Counted from the first letter of the stretch, positions 7,986 to 17,078 are shown. The stretch is 64,000 bases of DNA from Variovorax boronicumulans (GCF_007677875.1 NZ_VEDO01000002.1:372001-436000); one strand, 5' to 3'. The notes: generated from the sequence alone by a model not told the origin. Made by a program: numbers and translations.

Positions 7986-8984
7986 ATGAAATTTCGTGTA
8001 AAAAACCTTTGCCGCAGCTTGGTCATGGTGATCGGAATCGGGGTGGCCCAGATTTCCTGGGCCGGGCGCTCCAATTACCAGGAGTTGTATGTCTTTGGCG
8101 ACAGCCTGTCGGACACGGGAAATTCTCTCGTGGCGACGACGGCACAGCAAATGGTCCCGGCATTGCCGCCTTCGCGCTCCCCTTATGCGTCGTACTGGCA
8201 GGGGCGTTATACCAACGGGCCGGTCGCCGTCGAATATCTCTGGGATTTGATGAACCGGAAAAACGGGTCGGAATTGACCCCGTCTTTGGTTCTGGAAAGC
8301 CGCGTTAAAAAATCCGGTATCAGTTTCGCGTTCGGCGGCTCCACCACCGGAATCAGTTCGCACTCGCCGCTGGGATTCACCGTGCCGGGCCTGCTGGGCC
8401 AAGTCCAGATGTTCGACACGCTGCTGGCTGGAAGGAAGGCGCCGGCCAATGCGCTGTATGTGGTCTGGAGCGGATCGAACGACTATCTGCAAGGTCTGGC
8501 CAGCACCCCCACGGCGGTGGTGAGCAATGTGGCGACGGCCGTGCGGCAGCTCTATGGCATGGGGGCGCGCGCGTTCCTCGTGCCCAACCTGGCCGACATG
8601 GGGCTGACGCCGTTCGTCCAGGTCCAGAACGCCGGCCCCGCCTTCACGCAGCTGAGCCAGGGGCACAACGCGCTGCTGCAGAGCACGCTGGCCCGGCTGG
8701 CCCGGGAACTGCCGGCCGCGCGCATCGTCTCGCTCGACGTCTTCGCGCTCGGCGCCACCGTGGTCGGCGGCGGGCAGGTGGTCGCGGATTTGCCGGCGCT
8801 GGAATATCTGGCACCGGGCAGCGGCGCGGCAGATTGTCTGTTCCGCAATCCCGCAACCTGCGTCGACGTGAATTTCCAGGCGTTTCTGCCCCCATTTTTG
8901 TTCTGGGACGTGTTGCATCCGACCACGCAGGTGCACGGCGTGATCGGCAGCGCCATGTACCAGGCCCTGCAAAAGCAGCCGTAA
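7986..8984 (+). CDS. Secreted GDSL/SGNH-family lipase or esterase
   Basis: 332 residues with a signal peptide ending near AQISWA. SGNH blocks are present: block I FGDSLSDTGN (nucleophile Ser), block III SGSNDYL (Asn) and block V DVLHPTTQVHG (Asp-x-x-His). The length and block spacing match secreted plant-type/thermolabile-hemolysin GDSL enzymes. There is no autotransporter barrel and no PEP-CTERM tail, so it is probably released to the periplasm or medium. AAAAGG lies nine bases before the ATG. The first 150 codons use AAA, TTG and GTT more than neighbouring genes, and the local GC content is lower, a hint of separate ancestry. Confidence 0.88.
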   Translation: MKFRVKNLCRSLVMVIGIGVAQISWAGRSNYQELYVFGDSLSDTGNSLVATTAQQMVPALPPSRSPYASYWQGRYTNGPVAVEYLWDLMNRKNGSELTPSLVLESRVKKSGISFAFGGSTTGISSHSPLGFTVPGLLGQVQMFDTLLAGRKAPANALYVVWSGSNDYLQGLASTPTAVVSNVATAVRQLYGMGARAFLVPNLADMGLTPFVQVQNAGPAFTQLSQGHNALLQSTLARLARELPAARIVSLDVFALGATVVGGGQVVADLPALEYLAPGSGAADCLFRNPATCVDVNFQAFLPPFLFWDVLHPTTQVHGVIGSAMYQALQKQP

Positions 8985-9042
8985 ATTCCTGGGCTCGGCG
9001 AGATTCGCCGGTGTTGGACTTGAAATTCTGGACGATTTCGCC

Positions 9043-9255
9043 ATGGACCATGTGCAGCAAATCAGAATCTCGTGCGACTCCAGTGCGTTGCACGTCGGCC
9101 AGCGTCGTTTCGACTGCGAATGGATGGAAGGTTCGCAAATGAACCGGTGGCTTTTGCGCGAGCGGCTGACACAGGCCCTGGCCGCGCACGGCCCGCATTC
9201 GCACTGGATGGAAACCCGGCTCAAGAGCGAAGCCGCACAAGCCATTTCCTTGTAA
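9043..9255 (+). CDS. Possible small protein, unrecognised
   Basis: A 70-codon frame in the 311-base gap between the esterase and the THxN PEP-CTERM gene. The translation begins MDHVQQIRISCDSS and is balanced in composition, with three Trp and regular charged residues, unlike the Arg/Ala-rich noise of spurious frames here. There is no strong ribosome-binding site. Codon use is less GC-biased than average, like the preceding gene's 5' half. It could equally be a decayed fragment. Confidence 0.35.
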   Translation: MDHVQQIRISCDSSALHVGQRRFDCEWMEGSQMNRWLLRERLTQALAAHGPHSHWMETRLKSEAAQAISL

Positions 9256-9295
9256 CGGGTTGGCCGGTGATTCTCTGAAACGGAATCGGCACCCC

Positions 9296-10114
9296 ATGAT
9301 TTCAACAACCCGGAGCAGAAAAGTGAAATTGGTGAAATCAGGCCTTCTTGCCGCAGCGGCCCTTTCGGCCCTGCCGGCGTTGGCGTCCCAGGTGACGCAG
9401 TGGGACTACGTGGTCGACAGCGCCTTCAACGCGGGCGCGACCACGTTCTCGACCGGACGCGCGACCAGCAGCGGCACGGTGGCTCCGTCCAACCTGCAGA
9501 TCAGCTGGGGCGCGGCGAACGGCAGCGTGGGCGTGAACCGCAGCGCGCTGGAAATCTCGGCGACGCCGAGCAGCGGCGTGCTGGTGACCGACGGCGCTTC
9601 GCAACTCGCGAACACCTACACCCATGTCAACAACGGCAACCTGGGCCGCAACAGCGTCTCGCTGCTGACGACGCAGATCGACGCGCAGCTGCAGCTGCGC
9701 CCGAGCGGCTCGGGCCTGCCCTACGCCTCCTACCTGGCGAGCTACACGGTGAACTTCGCGGAGACGCCCAACACGCCCGGTACCTGCGTGGTGCAAAGCG
9801 CGGTCGCCTGCGACGACATCTTCGTGATTTCCGGTTCGCTGAACGAGGCCTTCGTCTACGACGGCTTCGAGTACTTCGTGAGCTTCTTCGCGGCGCCCGC
9901 GCTGAACACCCTGGACGACGCCGTCTGCGCGGCCGCCGGCGCGGGTGCGGGCTGCATCGGCTTCACCACGCAGGAGTTCATGTCGACGAACGTGAACTTC
10001 AACCTGGCGATCACGAGCCGGGCCATCGAAGTGCCGGAACCGGGTTCGATCGCGCTGTTGGGCGCGGGCCTGCTCGGGCTGGTCGGGCTGCGCCGGCGCG
10101 CGCCGCGCGCCTAA
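9296..10114 (+). CDS. THxN-type PEP-CTERM protein
   Basis: 272 residues from the ATG. A GTG at 9323 with GGAG at 9312-9315 is an equally good or better start and leads straight into the signal peptide VKLVKSGLLAAAALSALPALA. The mature protein contains YTHVNNG (THxN motif) and YTVNFAETPNTPG, which mark the THxN family of PEP-CTERM proteins. Paired Cys residues lie in GTCVVQSAVACDD and CAAAGAGAGC. It ends with VPEPGS, a hydrophobic helix and RRRAPRA for exosortase recognition. It converges with the IclR gene, and the two stop codons overlap in CTAA. Confidence 0.88.
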   Translation: MISTTRSRKVKLVKSGLLAAAALSALPALASQVTQWDYVVDSAFNAGATTFSTGRATSSGTVAPSNLQISWGAANGSVGVNRSALEISATPSSGVLVTDGASQLANTYTHVNNGNLGRNSVSLLTTQIDAQLQLRPSGSGLPYASYLASYTVNFAETPNTPGTCVVQSAVACDDIFVISGSLNEAFVYDGFEYFVSFFAAPALNTLDDAVCAAAGAGAGCIGFTTQEFMSTNVNFNLAITSRAIEVPEPGSIALLGAGLLGLVGLRRRAPRA

Positions 10115-11721
10115 GCCACGAGCGAGGCTTCCAGCGCGTGGACTAACTCGGTCAGCGCGCTGCCCAGCGCCAGCACGGTGCGTGAGGGCAGCGGCTGCGG
10201 CGCCAGCACGCCGCAGTTCAGCACGAAGCGGATCGCGTCCACGGGCTGCGTGAACGGCACGGCGACGGCCTCGATCTCGGGCCGGAAGTCGCGAGAGCTG
10301 CAGTGGCCGTGCTGCGCGAACTGCGCCATGGCCCGCTCCACCACGCCCGCGTGCCGGCGCGCCGCGGCCGGGTCGCGCACGGCGATCTCGTTGAGCACGG
10401 CGCGGCGTTCGGCCGGTCGCGCACCGCACAGCCAGGCGCGGCCCATCGCCGTGGCCAGCATGGGCATCACGGCGCCGGTGTCCGGCGGCAGCAGCCGGCC
10501 GTCGGTGCGCCAGGCGGTCTGCACATAGACCATGCCGGCCTGATGGCGCAGGCCCAGCGAGACCGCGCCACCGATCTTCTGCGACAGCGCCAGCATGCCC
10601 GGCCGCGCCAGCGCGCGCAGCCGCAGGCCGGCCAGCATGGGGTAGGCGATGGCCACGGTGCCCGCGCCCAGGCGGTAGCCGCTGCTGCCCAGCGGGTCGT
10701 GCCGCAACAGTCCCAGCTGCACCAGCGTGTAGGTGAGCCGCACCACGGTCTGCGGTGACAGGCCGAGCCGCCGCGCGAGCTGGGCATTGCCCAGCACTTC
10801 GTCCCCGGGCTTAAAGCAAGCCAGAAGGTCCAGCCCGCGCGCCAGCGTCTGCGCGGCGCCATGGGCGGCGTCCTCGCCGGCACGGCGCCGCGCGGGTGCT
10901 GGCGCTGGCGGCTGCGTTGGCCAGGGGGCGGGCGGCGCAGCGCCGCCGGATTCGGCCCGCCATTCCTGCTCGATGCGCCGGGCCAGGGCCAGCAGCCGCG
11001 GTGCGACATGGGCGGCCAGCTCGCCCGGTGCCAGGCGCCGGGCCGGCAGGCCGCAGTTGAGCACCAGACGTTCGCCGCCCAGCCGCACGTCCAGCGGCAC
11101 GGCCACGGCATGCACGCCGCTCTGGAAATGGCCGGGCGAGAAGCACAGGCCGCGCTGCGCGAAATCGCGACCGGCCTGGGCCAGCGCGGGCGCCCAGGCT
11201 GCCAGCTGGGCGGGCGCGTGCGCGCGCAGCGCGGCCAGCGCCTCGGCGCGCTCCCCGGGCGCAGCGCTGGCCAGCCAGGCCCGGCCGACGGCGCTGGCCA
11301 GCAACGGCAGGGTGGCGCCCAAGTCGGGCCGGAAGGCCGAGGGCTGGTGCCAGCGGCAGGTCTCCACGTACACCATCTGGTGGTGCCTGCGCATGGCCAG
11401 CGACACCGCACCGCCGAGTTCTTCGGCCAGCTGGCTCATGGGCAGCCGTGCGAGCCGGCGCACCCCCAGGCTGGCCAGCAGCGGGTAGCCCAGCGTGAGC
11501 GCCGTGCTGCCCAGCCGGTAGCGCCGCGTGCCGGTATCGAACAGCAGCAGTCCGCGCGCGAGCAGCAGCGTGCTCAGTCGCGAGATGCTGGCCTTGGACA
11601 GACCGGTGCGCTCGGCCAGCTGCTTGTTGGACAGGCCGGCCGGCGCGTCGGCGAATGCGTCGAGCAGCGCCAGCCCGTGGGCGAGGCTGCTGGCGTAGCG
11701 CGGGTCGGTGGCGGCGGGCAC
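10111..11721 (-). CDS. Tandem-fused IclR-family transcriptional regulator
   Basis: About 536 residues containing two complete IclR units. Each has a winged helix-turn-helix (GLSNKQLAERTGLSKASISR; then LGNAQLARRLGLSPQTVVR) followed by an effector domain (GGAVSLAMRRHHQMVYVET; then GGAVSLGLRHQAGMVYVQT). A Pro/Ala-rich linker joins them near residue 265. IclR proteins are usually about 260 residues and act as dimers of dimers. The GTG chosen has no ribosome-binding site but lies six bases after TATATT on this strand, consistent with a leaderless mRNA; the frame continues upstream without an ATG. It is divergent from the CoA-transferase operon, its likely target. Confidence 0.85.
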   Translation of the reverse strand: MPAATDPRYASSLAHGLALLDAFADAPAGLSNKQLAERTGLSKASISRLSTLLLARGLLLFDTGTRRYRLGSTALTLGYPLLASLGVRRLARLPMSQLAEELGGAVSLAMRRHHQMVYVETCRWHQPSAFRPDLGATLPLLASAVGRAWLASAAPGERAEALAALRAHAPAQLAAWAPALAQAGRDFAQRGLCFSPGHFQSGVHAVAVPLDVRLGGERLVLNCGLPARRLAPGELAAHVAPRLLALARRIEQEWRAESGGAAPPAPWPTQPPAPAPARRRAGEDAAHGAAQTLARGLDLLACFKPGDEVLGNAQLARRLGLSPQTVVRLTYTLVQLGLLRHDPLGSSGYRLGAGTVAIAYPMLAGLRLRALARPGMLALSQKIGGAVSLGLRHQAGMVYVQTAWRTDGRLLPPDTGAVMPMLATAMGRAWLCGARPAERRAVLNEIAVRDPAAARRHAGVVERAMAQFAQHGHCSSRDFRPEIEAVAVPFTQPVDAIRFVLNCGVLAPQPLPSRTVLALGSALTELVHALEASLVA

Positions 11722-11811
11722 GCGTTCAATATAGCGAAACAAGCATTGGTGCCGTATGGGTGGCCAACCTAAGCTGCGCGCCGGATCGACCCCGAACGAC
11801 AGGAGCCCCGG

Positions 11812-11856
11812 ATGCGAACGAACGACTGTGCAGCGCTGCGCGAGGCGGCCCCATGA
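11812..11856 (+). CDS. 14-codon leader peptide overlapping the CoA-transferase start
   Basis: AGGAG at 11801-11805 precedes an ATG that opens a frame encoding MRTNDCAALREAAP. Its TGA overlaps the ATG of the CoA-transferase gene (ATGA). The downstream gene has only a weak ribosome site of its own (GAGGCGG), so translation may be coupled through this mini-ORF. No amino-acid run suggesting attenuation is present. Confidence 0.45.
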   Translation: MRTNDCAALREAAP

Positions 11857-13055
11857 GCCAGGCAAGCCGCCACGCCACGCAAGGCCCGCTGGCCGGACTG
11901 CGCATCCTCGACATGGCCACCGTGGTGGCCGCCCCGTTCGGCGCCACCCTGTGCGCCGATGCCGGCGCCGAGGTCGTCAAGCTCGAATTGCCCGAGGGCA
12001 ACGACCCGCTGCGCGGCTTGGCACCCACGGGCCTGTACTGGAAGGTGCTGAACCGCGGCAAGGCCGGCATCTCGCTGGACGTGCGCAAGCCCGAGGGCCG
12101 CGCGCTGTTCCTGCGGCTGATCGCGGGCTTCGACATCCTGGTGGAGAACTTCCGCCCCGGCACGCTGGACCGGTGGGGTCTGGACTGGGCCACGCTGCAG
12201 GCGGCCAACCCGCGCCTGTCGGTGCTGCGGCTCACGGGCTTCGGCCAGACCGGGCCTTACGCCGGGCGGCCCGGCTTCGCGCGCATCTTCGAGGCCATGG
12301 GCGGGCTGGCCCACCTGACGGGCGAGGCCGGTGGCCAGCCGCTGCACACCAATTTCCCGGTGGGCGATGCGGTGGCCGGGCTGTTCGGCGCCTTCGCCAT
12401 TGCGAGCCTGGCGGCCGAGCGGGCGCGCGAGCCGCAGGCGCCGGGCCGCCAGGTCGATCTCTCGGCCACCGAGGCGCTGCTGCGCGTGCTGGAGCCGCTG
12501 GCGGCCGAGCACGAATGCCTGGGCGAGGTGCGCGGGCGCAGCGGCGCGCGCGCCAGCTACACGGCGCCGTCCAACATCTACCGCACGCAGGACGGGCAGT
12601 GGATCACGCTGGTCGGTTCGTCGGACGCGATCTTCCGCCGGCTCTGCGCGGCGATGGACGCGCCGGCCCTGGCCGACGACCCGCGCTTCGCGAGCAACCC
12701 GGCGCGCGTGCGTCACCTGGACGAGGTCGACGGCGCCATCGCTGCCTGGTTCGCCGCGCACGGCTTCGAGGCCCTGGCCGAACAGCTCGAGGCGCATGGC
12801 GTGCCGTTCAGCAAGATCTATTCGATCGCCGACGCGGTGGCAGACCCGCACTACCGCGCGCGTGGCGCATTCGTGCGCCTGGCCGACCCCGAGCTGGGCT
12901 CTCTGCCGGCGCCGGTGGCGGTGCCGCGCTTCGGTGCCGCGCCGCCACCGCCGCGCACGGGCCCGGCCTGCGGCGAGCACAACGCAGCCGTCTACGGCGC
13001 TCTGGGCCTCACGGCATCCGACCTGGCCGCCCTGCGCGCCGCCCACGTGATTTGA
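11853..13055 (+). CDS. CaiB/BaiF family III CoA-transferase
   Basis: 400 residues, the usual family length. N-terminal GPLAGLRILDMATVVAAPFG, the GAEVVKLE stretch and LNRGKAGISLDVRKPEGR are diagnostic. The catalytic Asp should be the one in EDxx-type context near the middle; I cannot place it with certainty. Such enzymes move CoA between carboxylic acids, activating a substrate for the acyl-CoA dehydrogenase encoded 17 nt downstream. The operon continues with a Bug binding protein and an AcuI-like reductase, suggesting uptake, activation and oxidation of an organic acid. It is regulated presumably by the divergent double IclR protein. Confidence 0.9.
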   Translation: MSQASRHATQGPLAGLRILDMATVVAAPFGATLCADAGAEVVKLELPEGNDPLRGLAPTGLYWKVLNRGKAGISLDVRKPEGRALFLRLIAGFDILVENFRPGTLDRWGLDWATLQAANPRLSVLRLTGFGQTGPYAGRPGFARIFEAMGGLAHLTGEAGGQPLHTNFPVGDAVAGLFGAFAIASLAAERAREPQAPGRQVDLSATEALLRVLEPLAAEHECLGEVRGRSGARASYTAPSNIYRTQDGQWITLVGSSDAIFRRLCAAMDAPALADDPRFASNPARVRHLDEVDGAIAAWFAAHGFEALAEQLEAHGVPFSKIYSIADAVADPHYRARGAFVRLADPELGSLPAPVAVPRFGAAPPPPRTGPACGEHNAAVYGALGLTASDLAALRAAHVI

Positions 13056-13072
13056 AGAAGGAGGACACGAAC

Positions 13073-14236
13073 ATGATCCGCGACCCCGAGGCATTCCACG
13101 AACTGCTTGCCACCGTGCGCCGCCAGGTGCGCGAACAGATGATCCCGCGCGAGGCCGAGGTCGAACGGCTGGACGCCGTGCCGGACGACCTGGTGGCCGA
13201 CCTGGCGCGCAGCGGCTACTTCGGCTGGTCTATCCCCGAAGCCTACGGCGGTGCCGGCATGACCACCGAGGAACTGGTGCTGGCGGCGATGGAGCTGTCG
13301 CAGGCCTCGGTGGCCTTCCGCGCCCGTGTGGGCACCAACACCGGCATCGGCTCCGAGGCGCTGGTGGCCGACGGCACGCCGGCGCAGAAGGACCGCTACC
13401 TGCCGCGCATGGCGCGCGGCGAGCTGACGGGCTGCTTCGCGCTGACCGAGCCCGGGGCCGGCTCGGACGCAGTGGCGCTGAAGACCAGCGCGGTGCGCGA
13501 CGGTGACCACTACGTCCTGAACGGCAGCAAGTGCTTCATCACCAATGCGCCCATCGCCGGGCTGTTCACCGTGATGGCGCGCACCGATCCCGCGGACCTC
13601 TCGGCCCGTGGCATCACGGCTTTTCTGGTCGAGCGCGACACGCCGGGCCTGTCCACGGGCCAGCCTTACGACAAGATGGGCCAGGCCGGCTCGCCCGTGT
13701 CCGAGGTGTTCTTCACCGACTGCCGCGTGCATGCCGATCAGATCGTGGGCGGCGCGGGTGCCACCGGGCAGGGCTTCAAGACAGCGATGAAGGTGCTGAA
13801 CAAGCAGCGCATCCACCTGGCCGCGCTGTGCACGGGTCCGGCCATCCGCATGCTGGACGAAGCCGTGGCCTACACCGCGCAGCGCGAGCAGTTCGGCCAG
13901 CCGGTGGCGGGCTTTCAGCTCGTGCAAGCGCTGATCGCCGACTGCCAGACCGAGATCCACGCGGCGCGCGCGCTGATCCTGGAAACGGCCCGCGCGCGCG
14001 ATGCCGGCGAGGACGTGACCATGCAGGCCTCGATGTGCAAGTACTTCGCCTCGGAGATGTGCGGCCGCGTGGCAGACCGCTGCGTGCAGATGCTGGGTGG
14101 CACCGGCTTCATCCGCGGCCATGCGATCGAGCGCTTCTACCGCGACGTTCGCCTGTTCCGCCTGTACGAGGGCACCAGCCAGATCCACCAGCTCAACATC
14201 GCCAAGCGCACGCTGGCGCGCGCCGGGCAGCACTGA
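13073..14236 (+). CDS. Acyl-CoA dehydrogenase
   Basis: 387 residues, the standard length, with AAGGAGG before the ATG. FAD/substrate signatures are CFALTEPGAGSDAVALKTSA and the C-terminal MLGGTGFIRGHAIERFYRDVR. The catalytic base is the Glu in LYEGTSQIHQ. It probably oxidises the acyl-CoA made by the preceding CoA-transferase to an enoyl-CoA with electrons passed to ETF. The chain length or branching of the substrate cannot be read from the sequence. Confidence 0.92.
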   Translation: MIRDPEAFHELLATVRRQVREQMIPREAEVERLDAVPDDLVADLARSGYFGWSIPEAYGGAGMTTEELVLAAMELSQASVAFRARVGTNTGIGSEALVADGTPAQKDRYLPRMARGELTGCFALTEPGAGSDAVALKTSAVRDGDHYVLNGSKCFITNAPIAGLFTVMARTDPADLSARGITAFLVERDTPGLSTGQPYDKMGQAGSPVSEVFFTDCRVHADQIVGGAGATGQGFKTAMKVLNKQRIHLAALCTGPAIRMLDEAVAYTAQREQFGQPVAGFQLVQALIADCQTEIHAARALILETARARDAGEDVTMQASMCKYFASEMCGRVADRCVQMLGGTGFIRGHAIERFYRDVRLFRLYEGTSQIHQLNIAKRTLARAGQH

Positions 14237-14255
14237 ACCACCCCGAGGAGACGAC

Positions 14256-15233
14256 ATGCACCAACCCCTGTTCGCGCGCCGCGCCGTCAGCGCCTGCCTG
14301 CTGGCCCTTGCCGCATTGCTGCCTGCGGCCCGTGCGGCCGACTACCCCGACAAGCCCGTGCGCATCATCGTGCCCTATGCGCCGGGCGGCGGTGCCGACA
14401 CCGCGGCGCGCGCCATCGGCCAGCGGCTCAGCGAAGTCTTCGGCCAGAGCTTCATCGTCGAGAACAAGGCCGGCGCCGCAACGCAGACCGGCACGCTCGC
14501 GGTGACGCGCGCCGCGCCCGACGGCTACACGCTGCTGCTGGGCACGGCCAACCTTGCGACGAATGCCGTGCTGTTCGACAAGCTGCCCTACGACGCGCAG
14601 CGCGATCTGACACCGATCTCGCTCATCACCAAAGCGCCGGTGTACGTGGTGGTCCACGCCGACTCGCCCGTGAAGGACCTCAAGGGCCTGATCGCCCAGA
14701 CCCGGGCTGCCAAGGACGGACTGAGCTACGGCACCGCCGGCAACGGCAGCATCCCGCACCTGGCAGGCGAGCTGTTCCGCGCGAACACCGAGGCGAGGCT
14801 GCTGCACGTCCCTTACAAAGGCAGTTCGGAGGCGGTCGCGGCGCTGGTGGGCAGGCAGATCGACCTGAGCTTCGACAACCTGCCGCCCACCAACAGCATG
14901 ATCAAGGCGGGCAAGCTGCGCCCGCTGGCCGTGGCCGCCGCCCGGCGCAGCGCGCTGCTGCCGGACGTGCCGACCACGGGCGAGCTGGGCGTGCCCATGG
15001 AGGCCTCGTCCTGGTGGGGGCTGCTGGCGCCCGCCGGCACGCCGCCGGCCATCGTCGCCAAGCTGAACAAGGCCATGGTGGACGCGCTGGCCACGCCGCA
15101 GATGCGCGAACACCTGGCACGGCTTGGCATCGAGCCCGAGAGCTGCAGCCCGGCGGAGTTCACGGCACTGATCAAGGCCGAGACGGACAAGTGGGGCCGC
15201 GTGGCCAAGGCCGCCGGCATCAAGGCGGACTGA
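14256..15233 (+). CDS. Bug/TctC-family periplasmic solute-binding protein
   Basis: 325 residues with a signal peptide ending AARA. YPDKPVRIIVPYAPGGGADTAAR and APDGYTLLLGT are hallmarks of Bug proteins, which bind carboxylates through backbone and water contacts. GAGGAG precedes the ATG. No TctA/TctB transporter genes are nearby, which is common for this expanded family. The ligand is probably the acid processed by the neighbouring CoA-transferase pathway, by context only. Confidence 0.92.
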   Translation: MHQPLFARRAVSACLLALAALLPAARAADYPDKPVRIIVPYAPGGGADTAARAIGQRLSEVFGQSFIVENKAGAATQTGTLAVTRAAPDGYTLLLGTANLATNAVLFDKLPYDAQRDLTPISLITKAPVYVVVHADSPVKDLKGLIAQTRAAKDGLSYGTAGNGSIPHLAGELFRANTEARLLHVPYKGSSEAVAALVGRQIDLSFDNLPPTNSMIKAGKLRPLAVAAARRSALLPDVPTTGELGVPMEASSWWGLLAPAGTPPAIVAKLNKAMVDALATPQMREHLARLGIEPESCSPAEFTALIKAETDKWGRVAKAAGIKAD

Positions 15234-15234
15234 C

Positions 15235-16227
15235 ATGCGGCCCGAACGCTTTCGCGCATTCCGGTTGCACCGCGACACGGACGGCGGCCCGGTGGCCGGC
15301 CGCTTCGTCGAGCTCGGCGTGGACGATCTCTCGCCCGGCGAGTTGCTGGTGCGCGTGGCCTACACCAGCGTCAACTACAAGGACGCGCTGGCCGCGGCCG
15401 GCCTGAACCAGATCGTGCGGCAGTACCCGCGCATCGGCGGCATCGACCTGGCGGGCGAGGTGGTGGCCTCGGACGACCCGCGCTTCGTGCCGGGCGACGC
15501 GGTGCTCGTGCACGGCTTCGGCATCGGCGTGGACCACGACGGCGGCCATGCCGAGTTCGCCCGCGTGCGTGCCGACTGGGCGCTGCCGCTGCCGGCCGGG
15601 CTGAGCCTGCAGGAGGCCGGCACACTGGGCGTGGCCGGCTACACGGCAGCACTGTGCGTGCACTGGATGGAGCACAACGGCCTGGCGCCGGGCGGCCTGC
15701 CGGTGCTGGTGACGGGGGCCAGCGGCGGCGTGGCCAGCGTGGCCATCGACATCCTGGCCGGGCGCGGCTACGAGGTCGTCGCGGTCAGCGGCAAGGGCGA
15801 TGCCGACGGCTACCTGCGCGCGCTGGGCGCGGCGCGCGTGCTGTCGCCCGATGTCGCGGCTGGCGCCGGCCGCGCGCTGGACAAGGCGCAATGGGCCGGC
15901 GCCGTGGACGCCGTGGGCGGCGGGATGCTGGCCTGGCTGCTGCGCAGCGCGGCGCCCGATGCCGTCATCACGAGCTTCGGCAATGCCGGTGGCGCCGAGC
16001 TGCAGACCACGGTGCTGCCGCTGATCCTGCGCGGCGTGCGGCTCATCGGCATCAACGCCAACAGCCCGATGCCGCTGCGCCGGGCCGTGTGGGCGCGGCT
16101 GGCCGGCGACTACAAGCCGCGCCACCTGGCGCGCATCGCGCAGCAGCTGCCGTTCGCGCGGTTGCCCGAGGCCATGGCGCGCATGCGCGCGCGTGGCACG
16201 CGCGGGCGCATGGTGGTGGGTTTCTAG
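15235..16227 (+). CDS. AcuI/YhdH-type zinc-free NADPH-dependent acrylyl-CoA reductase family protein
   Basis: 330 residues. It has the medium-chain reductase fold with the AcuI/YhdH pattern: TSVNYKDALAA, GGIDLAGEVVAS, NADPH-binding VTGASGGVASVAIDILA, and ending ARGTRGRMVVGF. The structural-zinc cysteines are absent, as expected. Its start is one base after the preceding stop, so it is tightly coupled. In this operon it could reduce an enoyl-CoA intermediate. Acryloyl-CoA specificity is family knowledge, not shown here. Confidence 0.88.
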   Translation: MRPERFRAFRLHRDTDGGPVAGRFVELGVDDLSPGELLVRVAYTSVNYKDALAAAGLNQIVRQYPRIGGIDLAGEVVASDDPRFVPGDAVLVHGFGIGVDHDGGHAEFARVRADWALPLPAGLSLQEAGTLGVAGYTAALCVHWMEHNGLAPGGLPVLVTGASGGVASVAIDILAGRGYEVVAVSGKGDADGYLRALGAARVLSPDVAAGAGRALDKAQWAGAVDAVGGGMLAWLLRSAAPDAVITSFGNAGGAELQTTVLPLILRGVRLIGINANSPMPLRRAVWARLAGDYKPRHLARIAQQLPFARLPEAMARMRARGTRGRMVVGF

Positions 16228-16293
16228 CGCGACGCGCGCGTTGGCTCCGGCGGCCATGCACTACCATGGCCGGCCGCTGAACCTGCCACCACG

Positions 16294-16734
16294 ATGCCCA
16301 TGCGCTCCATTCCCGCGCTGGCCTGCTCGGCCCTGCTGCTGCTCCTGCCCGGCCTGGCCGCGGCCCAGAAGATCGAAGTCGACCGCGAGACCTACCTGGC
16401 GCGCTGCACGGCGCTGCTGTACCCGCTGGACGAACTGCTGCTGAACCGCCTGTCCAAGGAGGCCGGCTTCTCCGCCAAGGCCATGGCCTACCTGCGCGCC
16501 AGCCGCGACGTGTGCGGCTGCAGCTTCGAGCAGGCGCAGCTGGCGCTGAATCCGCGCCGGCTGCTGCTGTTCGCGCACCGTGGTTTCGAGCCCGTGGAGC
16601 AGGGCATCGGCCAGGTGTTCGAGCCGGCCGACCGCGAGGCGGTGGCCAGGTTCGAGAAGGAGCACAAGGGCTACCGACGCTGCGCCGAGACCTTCGAGCG
16701 GCGCGTGCAGGAAGCGGCCGACGCGCCGCGGTAG
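16294..16734 (+). CDS. Hypothetical exported protein with four cysteines
   Basis: 146 residues. The signal peptide is MRSIPALACSALLLLLPGLAAA, cleaved before QKIEVDRE. The mature part is helical and charged, with Cys residues in ARCTALL, DVCGCSF and YRRCAET that could form two disulfides in the periplasm. The family is not recognised. It is preceded by the AcuI-like gene but separated by 66 bases, and converges with the short gene on the other strand, with stops two bases apart. Confidence 0.6.
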   Translation: MPMRSIPALACSALLLLLPGLAAAQKIEVDRETYLARCTALLYPLDELLLNRLSKEAGFSAKAMAYLRASRDVCGCSFEQAQLALNPRRLLLFAHRGFEPVEQGIGQVFEPADREAVARFEKEHKGYRRCAETFERRVQEAADAPR

Positions 16735-16736
16735 TC

Positions 16737-16940
16737 CTAGCTGCCGTCGGCCAGGCGCTGGATGCGGATGGCGCGGCCGGTCCAGGTGCCGCCCGGCGGC
16801 AGGGCCAGGATGGCGGCCTTCTGCGCGGCGTTGAGGTCCTTCTCCTGCTGGATGTAGCTCTCGCTCACGCGGATGCTGCGCGGGCGCGGGTCGTGGGGGT
16901 CGGGCAGGATCAGGCTGATCTCGTAGGTGGCTGTCGTCAT
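16737..16940 (-). CDS. Small conserved-looking hypothetical protein
   Basis: 67 residues: MTTATYEISLILPDPHDPRP, then a charged helix (EKDLNAAQKAAILALP) and ending TWTGRAIRIQRLADGS. The composition is that of a real soluble protein. The start has no ribosome-binding site; GAAAAT lies exactly six bases before the ATG on this strand, suggesting a leaderless mRNA. Function unknown. Confidence 0.55.
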   Translation of the reverse strand: MTTATYEISLILPDPHDPRPRSIRVSESYIQQEKDLNAAQKAAILALPPGGTWTGRAIRIQRLADGS

Positions 16941-17078
16941 GTGGCGATTTTCGACGATGCCCGTGGCCGGCTCGCCAGCGGCCGCAGCTGCAGGCGCGGC
17001 GCATGGGCCGGGCCGATGCTGGCCTACACGCCCACGCTGAACGACAACGACCGCCGCAGCCTGTGCCGCCGGGCCGGC

